Source: Amycolatopsis anabasis
Lineage (GTDB): Bacteria > Actinomycetota > Actinomycetes > Mycobacteriales > Pseudonocardiaceae
Length of the DNA stretch: 64,000 nt
Direction of reading: 5' to 3'
NCBI RefSeq assembly: GCF_009765355.1
Contig: NZ_VTHK01000003.1
Coordinates: forward strand, 62,001 to 126,000
In this document: piece by piece, positions 32,716 to 41,556 of the stretch
How the letters are laid out: every line of letters begins with the position of its first letter
Numbering within the stretch: position 1 is the stretch's first letter
The notes under the pieces: model-generated
What the model was told of the DNA's origin: nothing
Seen by the model: the letters and a program-made list of their open reading frames with translations, nothing else
Database searches by the model: none
Program-made: the position numbers and the translations under genes

Positions 32716-33954
32716 CTACGAAGACACCTCGCCGGGTTCGATGTCCCGCAGGCGGCGCCACGCCAGCACGGCCAGCACCGCGACCGCGGCGAACGCGATC
32801 CAGAACGGCGCCAGCAGCCCGAAACGCTGCGCGACCACGCCGCCGAGCAACGAGCCCGCCGCCGCCCCGCCCGCCGAGGCCAGCAGGTAGACGCTGCTGA
32901 CCCGGCCGAGCAGGGCGACGGGCGTCTTCTGCTGGCGCACCGTGGTGGCGACCGTTCCCCACACCAGGGCGTGCGCGCCGAACACGGCCATGGTCAGCGC
33001 CGCCACCCACACGTTCCGGGTGAGCGCGAGGACCAGGTACGTCAGCGATTCGATGGCCAGCCCGGTGCGCAGCAGGAAGGTCCGGCTCAGCCGGGATTCC
33101 AGCCATCCGTAAGCCTGGGAACCCGCGATCGCGCCGACCGCCCCCACCGCGACCAGCAGTCCGAACTGCCGCTCGGACAGGCCGAGCCACTGGCGGGCGT
33201 AGAGCACCCAGACCGCGAGCGCGGCGACCCCGGTGAGGTTCATGACCAGGATGCAGAGCGTGAGCATGCGCAGCGCCGGGTTGCGCCACAGCCAGCGCAC
33301 GCCTTCGGCGATGTCCGCGCGCAGTGCCCGGCGTTCGCCCGGTTCGGCGGGCACCGGACGGGTCCGCGCGAGCAGGGCCACCGTCAGCAGGAACGCCGCC
33401 GCGTGGAAACCGAACGGGAGTGCCGCTCCCACGGCGAACAGGAAGGCGCCGATCGGCGGGCCGACGAGCTGGTTGCCCACGGTGAAGGTCAGGAAGAGGC
33501 GGGCGTTGGCCCGCCCCAGCGCGGCCGGTTCCACCAGGGAAACCACGACCGCCGCCGATGCCGTATCGGCGAGCGTCTCCCCGGCACCGAGGAGGAACAA
33601 CGCGAGGTAGATCGGCCACAACTGGGTGAGCCCGAACGCGACGACGATCGCCAGGACGGCGAGGACGGTCCCGCGGACGGCGTTCACCACAAGGATCAGC
33701 GTCCGGCGCGGCAACCGGTCCGCGAGCGCGCCGCTGGACAACGCGAACAGGAGCCAGGGCAATTGCTGAGCGAACGACCCGGCCGCGACGGCCGCGGGGG
33801 AGGTGGTGAACGAGGAGATCAGCAGCGGGCCGGCGGCCAGCAGGGCGCCGTCACCGAGATTGGTGGCGGCCGCGGTCCACCACAGGCGGGTGAAATCGGG
33901 GCCCAGCCCCGGAGAGGTGCGAAGGAATCGACGCGGGAAAGGACGTCGAGGCAT
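32716..33954 (-). CDS. MFS exporter (EntS/MFS_3-like), attenuator-controlled
   Basis: A 412-residue, 12-helix transporter: FTRLWWTAAATNLGDGALLAAGPLL at helix 1, SGALADRLPRRTLILVVNAVRG (MFS motif A), LGAGETLADTASAAVV, and VGPPIGAFLFAVGAALPFG. This layout matches exporters of siderophores or drugs, e.g. macrolide-type efflux proteins. The ATG at 33954 has GGGAG seven bases upstream. Its 5' leader encodes a 21-residue peptide (34044-34109) followed by two hairpins, the second with a T-rich tail, which is the arrangement of ribosome-mediated attenuation for translation-inhibitor resistance genes. This supports an antibiotic as the substrate. Confidence 0.88.
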   Translation of the reverse strand: MPRRPFPRRFLRTSPGLGPDFTRLWWTAAATNLGDGALLAAGPLLISSFTTSPAAVAAGSFAQQLPWLLFALSSGALADRLPRRTLILVVNAVRGTVLAVLAIVVAFGLTQLWPIYLALFLLGAGETLADTASAAVVVSLVEPAALGRANARLFLTFTVGNQLVGPPIGAFLFAVGAALPFGFHAAAFLLTVALLARTRPVPAEPGERRALRADIAEGVRWLWRNPALRMLTLCILVMNLTGVAALAVWVLYARQWLGLSERQFGLLVAVGAVGAIAGSQAYGWLESRLSRTFLLRTGLAIESLTYLVLALTRNVWVAALTMAVFGAHALVWGTVATTVRQQKTPVALLGRVSSVYLLASAGGAAAGSLLGGVVAQRFGLLAPFWIAFAAVAVLAVLAWRRLRDIEPGEVSS

Positions 33955-33992
33955 GACGAAACTCCCGAATGGATGCGAGGAAAACGCGGACG

Positions 33993-34042
33993 GGGGCGAC
34001 GCCACCGCGTCGCCCCGGTTCGCCTCGCCGGGAGTTCCGGCG
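33993..34042 (-). terminator. Attenuator hairpins in MFS leader
   Basis: In the minus-strand leader, hairpin 1 is CGCCGG-AACTC-CCGGCG (34042-34026), starting two bases after the leader-peptide stop. Hairpin 2 is GGGGCGACGC-GGTG-GCGTCGCCCC (34016-33993), a perfect 10-bp stem followed by CGTCCGCGTTTTC, a plausible intrinsic terminator. A ribosome stalled on the leader could change the pairing and allow read-through. Confidence 0.65.
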
Positions 34043-34043
34043 G

Positions 34044-34109
34044 TTACGAGCGGACGGGCTCCCGGTACAGGGCGAACGGTTCAGCCGGACCGGAACAGGT
34101 GTCACGCAT
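34044..34109 (-). CDS. 21-aa leader peptide of MFS exporter
   Basis: An ATG at 34109 with GAAAGG eight bases upstream opens a 21-codon frame: MRDTCSGPAEPFALY followed by REPVRS and TAA at 34044-34046. It sits 90 bases upstream of the exporter start and directly before the attenuator hairpins. Short Arg/Pro-containing leaders of this kind precede antibiotic-resistance genes in actinobacteria and sense slowed ribosomes. An overlapping ATG at 34114 is in another frame and runs into the exporter gene. Confidence 0.6.
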   Translation of the reverse strand: MRDTCSGPAEPFALYREPVRS

Positions 34110-34199
34110 CGCATCCGCCTTTCGTCATCGGGGTTTCCCGGAGCGTACGGCCATTTCGGGATATGCCGCGAGCGAAATCGCGCTACTGATGAACGTGCG

Positions 34200-35768
34200 T
34201 CAGTGCGCGAAGTGCCGGGTGCCGGTGAGGTAGAGGGTCACCCCGGCCTCCTCGGCCGCCGCGATGACCTCGGCGTCCCGCACCGAACCGCCCGGCTGGA
34301 CCACCGCGCGCACACCGGCTTCGAGCAGCACCTGCAGCCCGTCCGGGAACGGGAAGAACGCGTCCGACGCGGCGACCGAACCCTTGGCCCGGTCCCCGGC
34401 GCGCCGCACGGCGAGCCGGGACGAGTCGACCCGGTTCACCTGGCCCATCCCGGCGCCGACCGTCGCGAGGTCGTGCGCGAGCAGGATCGCGTTCGACTTC
34501 ACCGCACGCACCGCGCGCCAGGCGAATTCCAGGTCGGCCAGGGTGGCCTCGTCCGCGGCCTCCCCGGTGGCCAGCGTCCAGTTCGCCGGATCGTCGCCGG
34601 GGGCGTCGATGGCGTCGACGGTCTGCACGAGCATCCCGCCGGAGATCGGCCGGAACTCGATCGGGTCCGGGCTGGTCAGCGCGGGCAGCCGGAGCAGCCG
34701 GATGTTCTTCTTGCGGCGCAAGACGTCCAGCGCCTCGTCGTCGAACTCGGGGGCCAGCACGACCTCGGTGAACACGTCCGCGATCTGCTCGGCGGCCTCG
34801 CGGGTGACGGGGCGGTTCGTGGCGATCACCCCGCCGTACGCGGAAACCGGGTCGCACGCGTGGGCCTTCCGGTGCGCCTCGGCGATATCGGCGCCGACCG
34901 CGATCCCGCACGGATTGGCGTGCTTGATGATCGCGACGGCGGGCTCGCTGAAGTCGTAGGCGGCCCGGCGGGCGGCGTCGGTGTCGACGTAGTTGTTGTA
35001 GGACATGGCCTTGCCGTGCAACTGCTCGGCGTGCGCGAGCCCGTCCCGCCAGTGCTTGTACACCGCGGCTCGCTGGTGCGGGTTCTCGCCGTAGCGGAGG
35101 ATCTCGCCGCGCTCCCAGGTTCCGCCGGTGAAATCGGGGAAACCGGAGTCGTCGGCGGGCGCGTAGGCGTTCGCGAACCACGCGGCCACCGCCATGTCGT
35201 AGCTCGCGGTGTGCGCGAACGCCTGCGCCGCGAGGCGTTTGCGGTCCTCCAGCGCGAACCCGCCTTCGCGGACGCGTTCGAGAACCCAGTCGTAGCGGGC
35301 AGGGTCGACCACGACCGCGACGCTGCCGTGGTTCTTGGCCGCCGCGCGCACCATCGCCGGGCCGCCGATGTCGATGTTCTCCACGCAGTCCTGGGGGCTC
35401 GCACCGGAGGCGACGGTCTGCCGGAACGGGTAGAGGTTGACCACCAGCAGGTCGAACGGCGCGATGTCGAGCTTGCGCAACTGCTCGACGTGGTCGTTCC
35501 GGTCGCGGTCGGCGAGCAGGCCCGCGTGCACCCGGGGGTGCAGCGTCTTCACCCGGCCGTCGAGCGACTCGGGAAACCCGGTGACCTCCTCGACCGGGGT
35601 GACCGGCACCCCGGCGTCGGCGATCACCCGCGCGGTGCCGCCGGTGGAGACGATCTCCACCCCGGCCGCGTGCAGGCCGGTGGCGAGCTCGAGCAGCCCC
35701 GCCTTGTCCGAGACACCGATCAGGGCGCGCCGAACGGGACGCTGTCCATCCGCACTAGACCCAGTCAC
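34200..35768 (-). CDS. purH: Bifunctional AICAR transformylase / IMP cyclohydrolase
   Basis: A 522-residue enzyme catalysing the last two steps of IMP synthesis: formylation of AICAR with 10-formyl-THF, then ring closure. The N-terminal cyclohydrolase domain shows [30 protein letters not shown] and [15 protein letters not shown]. The transformylase domain has [27 protein letters not shown] and [18 protein letters not shown]. It ends TGTRHFAH, the typical terminus. It overlaps the upstream purN by four bases (ATGA), forming a purN-purH operon. folD in this window supplies its cofactor pathway. Confidence 0.96.
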   Translation of the reverse strand: MTGSSADGQRPVRRALIGVSDKAGLLELATGLHAAGVEIVSTGGTARVIADAGVPVTPVEEVTGFPESLDGRVKTLHPRVHAGLLADRDRNDHVEQLRKLDIAPFDLLVVNLYPFRQTVASGASPQDCVENIDIGGPAMVRAAAKNHGSVAVVVDPARYDWVLERVREGGFALEDRKRLAAQAFAHTASYDMAVAAWFANAYAPADDSGFPDFTGGTWERGEILRYGENPHQRAAVYKHWRDGLAHAEQLHGKAMSYNNYVDTDAARRAAYDFSEPAVAIIKHANPCGIAVGADIAEAHRKAHACDPVSAYGGVIATNRPVTREAAEQIADVFTEVVLAPEFDDEALDVLRRKKNIRLLRLPALTSPDPIEFRPISGGMLVQTVDAIDAPGDDPANWTLATGEAADEATLADLEFAWRAVRAVKSNAILLAHDLATVGAGMGQVNRVDSSRLAVRRAGDRAKGSVAASDAFFPFPDGLQVLLEAGVRAVVQPGGSVRDAEVIAAAEEAGVTLYLTGTRHFAH

Positions 35769-36382
35769 CCGAAACTCACCTTTCGTCCGTCCACGGTGCA
35801 GCCACCGCGGCCCAGTCGCTCGATCACCTGTACGAGCAGCCTGCGTTCCACCGCTTTGATCCGTTCGTGCAGGCTGGCTTCGTCGTCGTCCGGTTCCACG
35901 GTGACGGCTTCCTGCTCGATGATCGGGCCGGTGTCGACCCCGGCGTCGGCGAAGTGCACGGTGGAGCCGGTGACCTTCACACCCGCCGCGAGCGCGTCGG
36001 CGACCGCGTGCATACCGGGGAACGCGGGCAGCAGCGCGGGATGCGTGTTGATCACCCGGTTGGCGAACCGGCCGAGGAAGTCGGCGCCGAGGATCTTCAT
36101 GAAGCCCGCGGACACCACCAGATCCGGCTGGTACGCGGCGACCGCTTCGGTCAGCGCCTTGTCCCAGGCGGCGCGGTCGGGATGGTCGCGCAGGCGGACG
36201 GCGAACTGCGGCACCCCGGCCCGCTCGGCCCGGGCCAACGCCTCGATACCGTCGCGATCCGCGCCGACGGCCACCACCTCGGCCGGATAGCCCGGCTGCC
36301 CGGCCGCGTCGAGCACGGCCTGCAACAGCGTGCCCGAACCGGACGCGAGTACGACGACCTTCACCGGAGTGGGCAGATCCAA
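35765..36382 (-). CDS. purN: Phosphoribosylglycinamide formyltransferase
   Basis: A 205-residue enzyme that formylates GAR using 10-formyl-THF in purine synthesis. [18 protein letters not shown] binds the phosphate. The catalytic Asn and His are in [18 protein letters not shown], and the Asp is in [15 protein letters not shown]. Its length matches the stand-alone enzyme. The stop overlaps the purH start by four bases. The region upstream (36383-36448) separates it from the DUF6350 gene on the same strand. Confidence 0.95.
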   Translation of the reverse strand: MDLPTPVKVVVLASGSGTLLQAVLDAAGQPGYPAEVVAVGADRDGIEALARAERAGVPQFAVRLRDHPDRAAWDKALTEAVAAYQPDLVVSAGFMKILGADFLGRFANRVINTHPALLPAFPGMHAVADALAAGVKVTGSTVHFADAGVDTGPIIEQEAVTVEPDDDEASLHERIKAVERRLLVQVIERLGRGGCTVDGRKVSFG

Positions 36383-36448
36383 CCGACCAGACAGAACGGT
36401 CTCCTCAGCGCCAACGCGGCCTTCACCTGGGATTACAGCGATTACAGC

Positions 36449-37897
36449 CTAGTCGCGGGGGTTCGCGTCCTCCGAGGCGGCCTCGGGGGGCTCGCTCGCC
36501 TCGGCTTCCTCCACCGGAACGTCGGCCGGTACCCCGGTTTCCGCCTCGGGCTCGACGGTGTCCTCGGTGTCCGATTCTGCCTCGGCGGGTTCCTCGGCAG
36601 CGGCGTCGGTGTCTTCGGCTTCGGGTTCCTCGTCGACGTCTTCCGGCGGCTCGGTTTCCGCCTCGGGAAGGGGTTCGAGCGGCTCGGCTTCGGCGGGCGG
36701 TTCTTCGGCCGGGCCGTTCGGACCCGCGAACCACGCGACCAGGCCACCGGGGAACGCGATCCAGCAGAACGCGGCCACCGAGACCAGCCCGACCGGGATG
36801 CCGACCGGATCGAAGGGGCCGTTGCCCAGCCGGCCCCCGGCGAGCGTGCCGAGTACGACGCAGCCGAATCCGACCAGCGCACCGGCCACGCCGACCGTGC
36901 GCAACCGGGCGAGCCGGTCGGAACCGGCGCGGCGCAGCGACCAGCCGACCAGCGCACCGGCCACCGCGGGCAGCGCCAGCAACGCCGGCCACCAGGCCGC
37001 GTACTGCTCGGGGATCCCGGCGAGCACCGGCAGACCGGGCACCGGCCCGCCGGTGAAACCGAACGGCCCGACCGACACCGAACCGATCGAGAATCCCGGG
37101 CCCGCGGCGAACCCCAGGCCGAAGACGATCGCGTTCGGCAGGTACCCGAGGGAGAGCAGGAACATGCCGAGCCCACTGCCGAGGCCCGGGGCGTTCCTCG
37201 TGAAGAGCCCGTGCGCGGTGGGCGCGGACCACGCCGTCGCGAACGCGGAGACGATCGCCCCGCACACGAGCAGGGCGGCCATGCCGAGCGCCCCGGCGCG
37301 CAGCCCGTGCACCGCGATCGGATCGAGCCGGTCGGCCAGCATCGACGCCAGGCCACAGCGCCCGGCCACCCCGGCCGTGGCCGCGAGCGCGGCGAGGAGG
37401 CCGGGCACCAGGAACGCGGCGAGCGGGTCGACGCTGAGCGGGCGGCCGGCGAGCAGCAGAGCGATCGTCACGCCGAGCGCGGCGTGGGCGAGGGCGATCG
37501 TGCCGATCACGGGGATCACCCCCGCCGGTTCGCGGCAGCCGAGTCGGTGCGCCGCGCCGGAGGCCGTCCGGGCGACCAGGAGAACGGCGCCGACCGTGGC
37601 GAGCAGGGGCAGCATGCCGAGCGGCCGGCCGGTGATCTCGATCGGCACCTGGTAGGCGGCGAGCCAGCCCGGACCGGCGGCCAGGAGCACGCCGGACGTG
37701 GAGAAATGTGCTTCCGAAGCGGCGGCGGTGACCAGGGCCAGCAGTGCGGCGACGACCGCGTACCCGGTGACCAGCGGCCCCACCGCCGCCGAGATCAACA
37801 CCCGCACCCGGGCGATCCCGGTCAACCCCGGGGGCGGCTCGAATTCCTCGTCCAGCCGCTCCCCGCCGGGCTGAGCATGCCTGGTGAGCAGCTGCAT
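36449..37897 (-). CDS. DUF6350 multi-pass membrane protein
   Basis: A 482-residue integral membrane protein with about ten helices over residues 25-390, e.g. VRVLISAAVGPLVTGYAVVA and GTIALAHAALGVTIALLLAG. An acidic cytoplasmic-type tail follows (repeats of EAE, EEP, DTE over the last ~95 residues). It belongs to DUF6350, related to mycobacterial PerM, which has been linked to cell division and magnesium response; the role here is unknown. Its place directly before purN-purH is the usual synteny in actinobacteria. The ATG at 37897 with GAGGG upstream is preferred over 37927. Confidence 0.85.
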   Translation of the reverse strand: MQLLTRHAQPGGERLDEEFEPPPGLTGIARVRVLISAAVGPLVTGYAVVAALLALVTAAASEAHFSTSGVLLAAGPGWLAAYQVPIEITGRPLGMLPLLATVGAVLLVARTASGAAHRLGCREPAGVIPVIGTIALAHAALGVTIALLLAGRPLSVDPLAAFLVPGLLAALAATAGVAGRCGLASMLADRLDPIAVHGLRAGALGMAALLVCGAIVSAFATAWSAPTAHGLFTRNAPGLGSGLGMFLLSLGYLPNAIVFGLGFAAGPGFSIGSVSVGPFGFTGGPVPGLPVLAGIPEQYAAWWPALLALPAVAGALVGWSLRRAGSDRLARLRTVGVAGALVGFGCVVLGTLAGGRLGNGPFDPVGIPVGLVSVAAFCWIAFPGGLVAWFAGPNGPAEEPPAEAEPLEPLPEAETEPPEDVDEEPEAEDTDAAAEEPAEAESDTEDTVEPEAETGVPADVPVEEAEASEPPEAASEDANPRD

Positions 37898-38014
37898 GGC
37901 CCGACCCTCGCATCCGAGTTGGGCCATCCGGGTGAGGCACGCCGCCGGATGATCATGCCCACCTCGACATCCACCCGAGGGGGTTAGCCCTAACGTGTGT
38001 CGCCGAGGTGGGGG

Positions 38015-38797
38015 TCAGCTTTGCTGGCCGAACCCTCCGGGCGGGGTGCCCGGCTGTTGCTGCTGCTGACCGGATTCGGTCGACGGCTGCTGGTAGAACT
38101 GGCCCTGCTGGGGGGCGTAGGTGGTGGACTGCGAGCCCGGCGACGACACCGGCGGGCCGTACTTGGTGGGCTGGGAGAACGGGGTGGACTGCTCGTTCGG
38201 CCCCTGCTGCGGCTGCCCGAACTGGCTCGGCTGCTGCGGCTGCTGGCCGAACGGTGCCTGCTGCTGGCCGTACTGGCCACCGCCGTAGGCGGGCTGCGGC
38301 TTCGCGGCCGGGAGCGTGAGCACGCCGTACTCGAAGAGCAGCGCGGCGACCGAGACCAGCATCTGCAGGATGCCGAGGATCAGGATCACGGTGACGATCC
38401 CGGGGACTTCGCCTTCCTTCGGCACCCGGACGACCACCAGGATCGCGGTGAGCGCGGCGAGCACGTTGATCAGCGCGGCGAACGGCAGCACCCTGGGGCC
38501 CTTGGGCAGCACGTGCAGCGCGGAGAGCAGGCCACCGATCAGCAGGAACCGCAGGACGTCGTCGGCGGGTGCGGCCTCATCGGAGTAGCCGATGAAGTAG
38601 TTCACCAGGCCGAGCACGGTGACCGCGAGGGCCAGCAGGGTCGCGATGCTCAGCGTGCCGACCCCGGTGACCGGAGCGGACTGCTGCTGTTGCGGGGGCT
38701 GCTGCTGGGGAAACCCACCGGTGTTCGGCGCCTGCGGATTGGGTTGTGCGCCGCCACCCTGCTGGGGGTAGCCAGGCCCACCGCTGGGGAAGGTCAT
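38015..38797 (-). CDS. DUF5336 membrane protein with Gln/Pro-rich termini
   Basis: A 260-residue protein. Residues ~1-40 and ~165-260 are Gln/Gly/Pro-rich and disordered (PQQGGG, QQQPPQQQQ, FGQQPQQPSQFGQPQQ). Between them are four helices, e.g. VGTLSIATLLALAVTVLGLV and IVTVILILGILQMLVSVAALL. It matches DUF5336, the family of the mycobacterial 34-kDa antigen-like protein Rv0954, whose homologues have been tied to the division machinery. The start is ATG at 38797. It is separated from sucD by a terminator. Confidence 0.85.
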   Translation of the reverse strand: MTFPSGGPGYPQQGGGAQPNPQAPNTGGFPQQQPPQQQQSAPVTGVGTLSIATLLALAVTVLGLVNYFIGYSDEAAPADDVLRFLLIGGLLSALHVLPKGPRVLPFAALINVLAALTAILVVVRVPKEGEVPGIVTVILILGILQMLVSVAALLFEYGVLTLPAAKPQPAYGGGQYGQQQAPFGQQPQQPSQFGQPQQGPNEQSTPFSQPTKYGPPVSSPGSQSTTYAPQQGQFYQQPSTESGQQQQQPGTPPGGFGQQS

Positions 38798-38955
38798 TCC
38801 GTGCTCTCCTGTCGTTCGACCGGTCTCGCGGGCGTCACCCGGGACTCCGATGGCGGCTTCATCGCGGAAAACGCTAGCGCACCGAAGCCTCCGGACCGCC
38901 CCGGGATATGGACGCCTGACCCACCCGGATGGTTTCGTTTCCGGCCCGGAAAAGC

Positions 38956-38993
38956 GGGAGGGCCGGGCACCGCGTGCGGTGCCCGGCCCTCCC
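38956..38993 (-). terminator. Strong hairpin terminator after sucD
   Basis: A perfect 18-bp stem (GGGAGGGCCGGGCACCGC and its complement) around a GT loop, 13 bases past the sucD stop. On the minus strand it is followed by GCTTTTCC. It is placed to end the sucCD transcript. Confidence 0.85.
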
Positions 38994-39006
38994 GGCGAAC
39001 TCGGCT

Positions 39007-39897
39007 TCAGTGCAGGTTCTTGTACAGCTCCCGCGCCAGTTCGGCCGTCTCGGTCGGGGTTTTGCCGACTTTGACGCCCGCGGCTTCGAGGGCTTCTTTC
39101 TTGGCGGCGGCGGTGCCGCTGGAGCCGGAGACGATGGCTCCGGCGTGGCCCATGGTTTTGCCTTCGGGGGCGGTGAACCCGGCGACGTAGCCGACCACGG
39201 GTTTGGTGACGTTGGCCTTGATGTAGTCGGCGGCGCGTTCCTCGGCGTCCCCGCCGATCTCGCCGATCATCACGATGACCTCGGTCTCCGGATCCGCCTG
39301 GAACGCCTCCAGCGCGTCGATGTGGGTGGTGCCGATGACCGGGTCACCCCCGATCCCGACCGCGGTCGAAAACCCGATGTCCCGCAACTCGTACATCATC
39401 TGATACGTCAAGGTCCCCGACTTGCTGACGAGGCCGATCTTGCCGGGGCCGGTGATGTTGGCCGGGATGATGCCCGCGTTCGACTGGCCCGGGGAGATCA
39501 CACCCGGGCAGTTCGGCCCGATAATCCGCGTCTTGTTGCCTTTGGCCACCGCGTGGGCCCAGAAGTAGGCCGAGTCGTGCACCGGGATGCCCTCGGTGAT
39601 CACCACCGCCAGCTCGATCTCCGCGTCAATCGCCTCGATCACCGCGTCCTTGGCGAACTTCGGCGGCACGAAGATCACGCTGACGTTGGCGCCGGTTTCC
39701 TTGATGGCCTCCTCGACCGTGCCGAACACCGTCAACTCGCGGCCCTCGATCGTGACGGTCTGCCCGGCCTTGCGGGCGTTGACCCCGCCCACGATGTTCG
39801 TGCCGGACTTGAGCATCTTGGTCGCGTGCTTGGTGCCCTCCGACCCGGTGATGCCCTGAACAATGACCTTCGAGTCCTGATTCAGAAAGATAGCCAT
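39007..39897 (-). CDS. sucD: Succinyl-CoA synthetase alpha subunit
   Basis: A 296-residue subunit that binds CoA and carries the phosphorylated His in the TCA cycle step succinyl-CoA to succinate with NTP formation. Visible: [51 protein letters not shown], and the active-site His in [16 protein letters not shown]. It starts at an ATG (39897) three bases from the sucC stop and forms the sucCD operon. Confidence 0.97.
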   Translation of the reverse strand: MAIFLNQDSKVIVQGITGSEGTKHATKMLKSGTNIVGGVNARKAGQTVTIEGRELTVFGTVEEAIKETGANVSVIFVPPKFAKDAVIEAIDAEIELAVVITEGIPVHDSAYFWAHAVAKGNKTRIIGPNCPGVISPGQSNAGIIPANITGPGKIGLVSKSGTLTYQMMYELRDIGFSTAVGIGGDPVIGTTHIDALEAFQADPETEVIVMIGEIGGDAEERAADYIKANVTKPVVGYVAGFTAPEGKTMGHAGAIVSGSSGTAAAKKEALEAAGVKVGKTPTETAELARELYKNLH

Positions 39898-39900
39898 GGT

Positions 39901-41070
39901 TCACGCACCTGCCGCCGCCAGCTCGGCGGCCTTGTCCGCCGCACTGTCCATCGTGTCCACCTGCGTCACCAGCGGATGGTTCGCCTCATCCAAAATCCGG
40001 CGACCCTCCTCCACATTGTTGCCATCCAACCGCACCACCAACGGCTTACTGGCTTCGTCACCCAGAATCTTCAACGCCTCGACAATGCCGTTCGCGACCG
40101 CGTCACACGCGGTGATCCCACCGAACACATTCACAAACACACTCTTCACCGCCGGGTCGCCGAGGATGACATCCAACCCCGCGGCCATCACCTCCGCCGA
40201 CGCGCCACCGCCGATGTCGAGGAAGTTCGCCGGTTTCACCCCGCCGTGCTTCTCCCCGGCGTAGGCGACGACGTCGAGGGTGGACATCACCAGACCCGCA
40301 CCATTGCCGATGATGCCGACCTCACCATCCAGCTTGACGTAGTTGAGGTCCTTCGCCTTCGCCTTCGCCTCCAGCGGGTCCTCGGCCTGCTTGTCCACCA
40401 ACTCCGCATGCCCGGGCTGGCGGAACGCGGCGTTCTCGTCCAGGGTGACCTTGCCGTCCAGGGCGATGATCTTGTCCTGGGGATCGCGCACCAGCGGGTT
40501 CACCTCGACCAGCGTGGCGTCCTCGGCCACGAAGGTCTCCCACAGCTTCACCACCACATCCGCGGCCTCGTCCACCACCTCGGCGGGGAACTTGCCCGCG
40601 GTCAGGATCTCCACCGCCTTGGCCTTGTCCACCCCCGCGATCGCGTCCACCGGGATCTTCGCCAGGGCTTCGGGGCGCTCCACCGCGAGCTGCTCGATCT
40701 CCACCCCACCCTCGGCCGAGGCCATCGCCAAGAAGGTGCGGTTCGCCCGATCCAGCAGGAACGAGAAGTAATACTCCTGCGCGATATCCGAGGCCTCCGC
40801 CACCAACACCCGATGCACGACATGGCCCTTGATATCCAGCCCCAGAATCGCCTCGGCCTTCTCCCGAGCCTCCTCCGGACCCTGCGCCAGCTTCACACCA
40901 CCGGCCTTACCCCGGCCCCCGGTCTTCACCTGGGCCTTCACCACAACCTGACCACCAATAGCGGCGGCCGCGGCCTTCGCTTCTTCCGGATCACTCGCCA
41001 CAGAACCGGGAAGAACCGGCACTCCGTGGGAGGCGAAGAGATCCCTCGCCTGATACTCGTAGAGGTCCAC
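39901..41070 (-). CDS. sucC: Succinyl-CoA synthetase beta subunit
   Basis: A 389-residue ATP-grasp subunit that binds nucleotide and succinate. It opens with [19 protein letters not shown], has [41 protein letters not shown] and the C-terminal [17 protein letters not shown]. The GTG start at 41070 has AGGAG upstream; homologues begin at the same residue. sucD follows after three bases. The 120 bases upstream (41071-41190) carry the promoter region but no clear motif. Confidence 0.97.
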   Translation of the reverse strand: MDLYEYQARDLFASHGVPVLPGSVASDPEEAKAAAAAIGGQVVVKAQVKTGGRGKAGGVKLAQGPEEAREKAEAILGLDIKGHVVHRVLVAEASDIAQEYYFSFLLDRANRTFLAMASAEGGVEIEQLAVERPEALAKIPVDAIAGVDKAKAVEILTAGKFPAEVVDEAADVVVKLWETFVAEDATLVEVNPLVRDPQDKIIALDGKVTLDENAAFRQPGHAELVDKQAEDPLEAKAKAKDLNYVKLDGEVGIIGNGAGLVMSTLDVVAYAGEKHGGVKPANFLDIGGGASAEVMAAGLDVILGDPAVKSVFVNVFGGITACDAVANGIVEALKILGDEASKPLVVRLDGNNVEEGRRILDEANHPLVTQVDTMDSAADKAAELAAAGA

Positions 41071-41190
41071 TACTCCAGTCTCCTGACGACACGCCACTGT
41101 GTTGAACGCATAGCGGTGCTGCTGCTGTCGGACGCGAATGACCCTAGCGACCTGCGGAGAGGTCGGGGCCTCCGCACCCGGTGAAGTCCG

Positions 41191-41556
41191 TCACCGTGCG
41201 CGGTCGGACGGTGATTCCGTGATGTGAGACGCCACACGGGCGACCCAGTCGGTAGCCTCGGAAGTGGTTTCCACCACCGGGATCGCGACGTCCGGGCGCG
41301 CCGGGCCGAGCGCGAACACCGGCATTCCGGACAGCTCCGCGGCTGCCGCCGCGGTGAGCGCGGGATCGTCGCCGACGACGCCCAGCACGTCCGGATCCTC
41401 CTGTTCGACCGTGCGCACGATCTGCTCCGCCGTGTGCAACCGCCCCGCGTAGATCACTTCGACGCCCTCGTCGCGCAAGGTGCGGGCGAGTGCGGTCGCG
41501 GCGTCCTCGGCGTCGGCCAGTTCGACGACGACCACCCGGATCAACGCGCGGTTCAT
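41191..41556 (-). CDS. B12-binding-fold protein lacking the cobalamin His
   Basis: A 121-residue protein aligned in sequence with the C-terminal cobalamin-binding domain of methylmalonyl-CoA mutase: TLRDEGVEVIYAGRLHTAEQIVRTVEQEDPDVLGVVGDDP. However, the DGHDRG segment that supplies the lower-ligand histidine is replaced by LADAEDAA, so base-off cobalamin binding is unlikely. It may be a degenerate or regulatory paralogue. The ATG at 41556 overlaps the stop of the upstream large membrane protein as ATGA, so both are made together. The function is unknown. Confidence 0.75.
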   Translation of the reverse strand: MNRALIRVVVVELADAEDAATALARTLRDEGVEVIYAGRLHTAEQIVRTVEQEDPDVLGVVGDDPALTAAAAAELSGMPVFALGPARPDVAIPVVETTSEATDWVARVASHITESPSDRAR

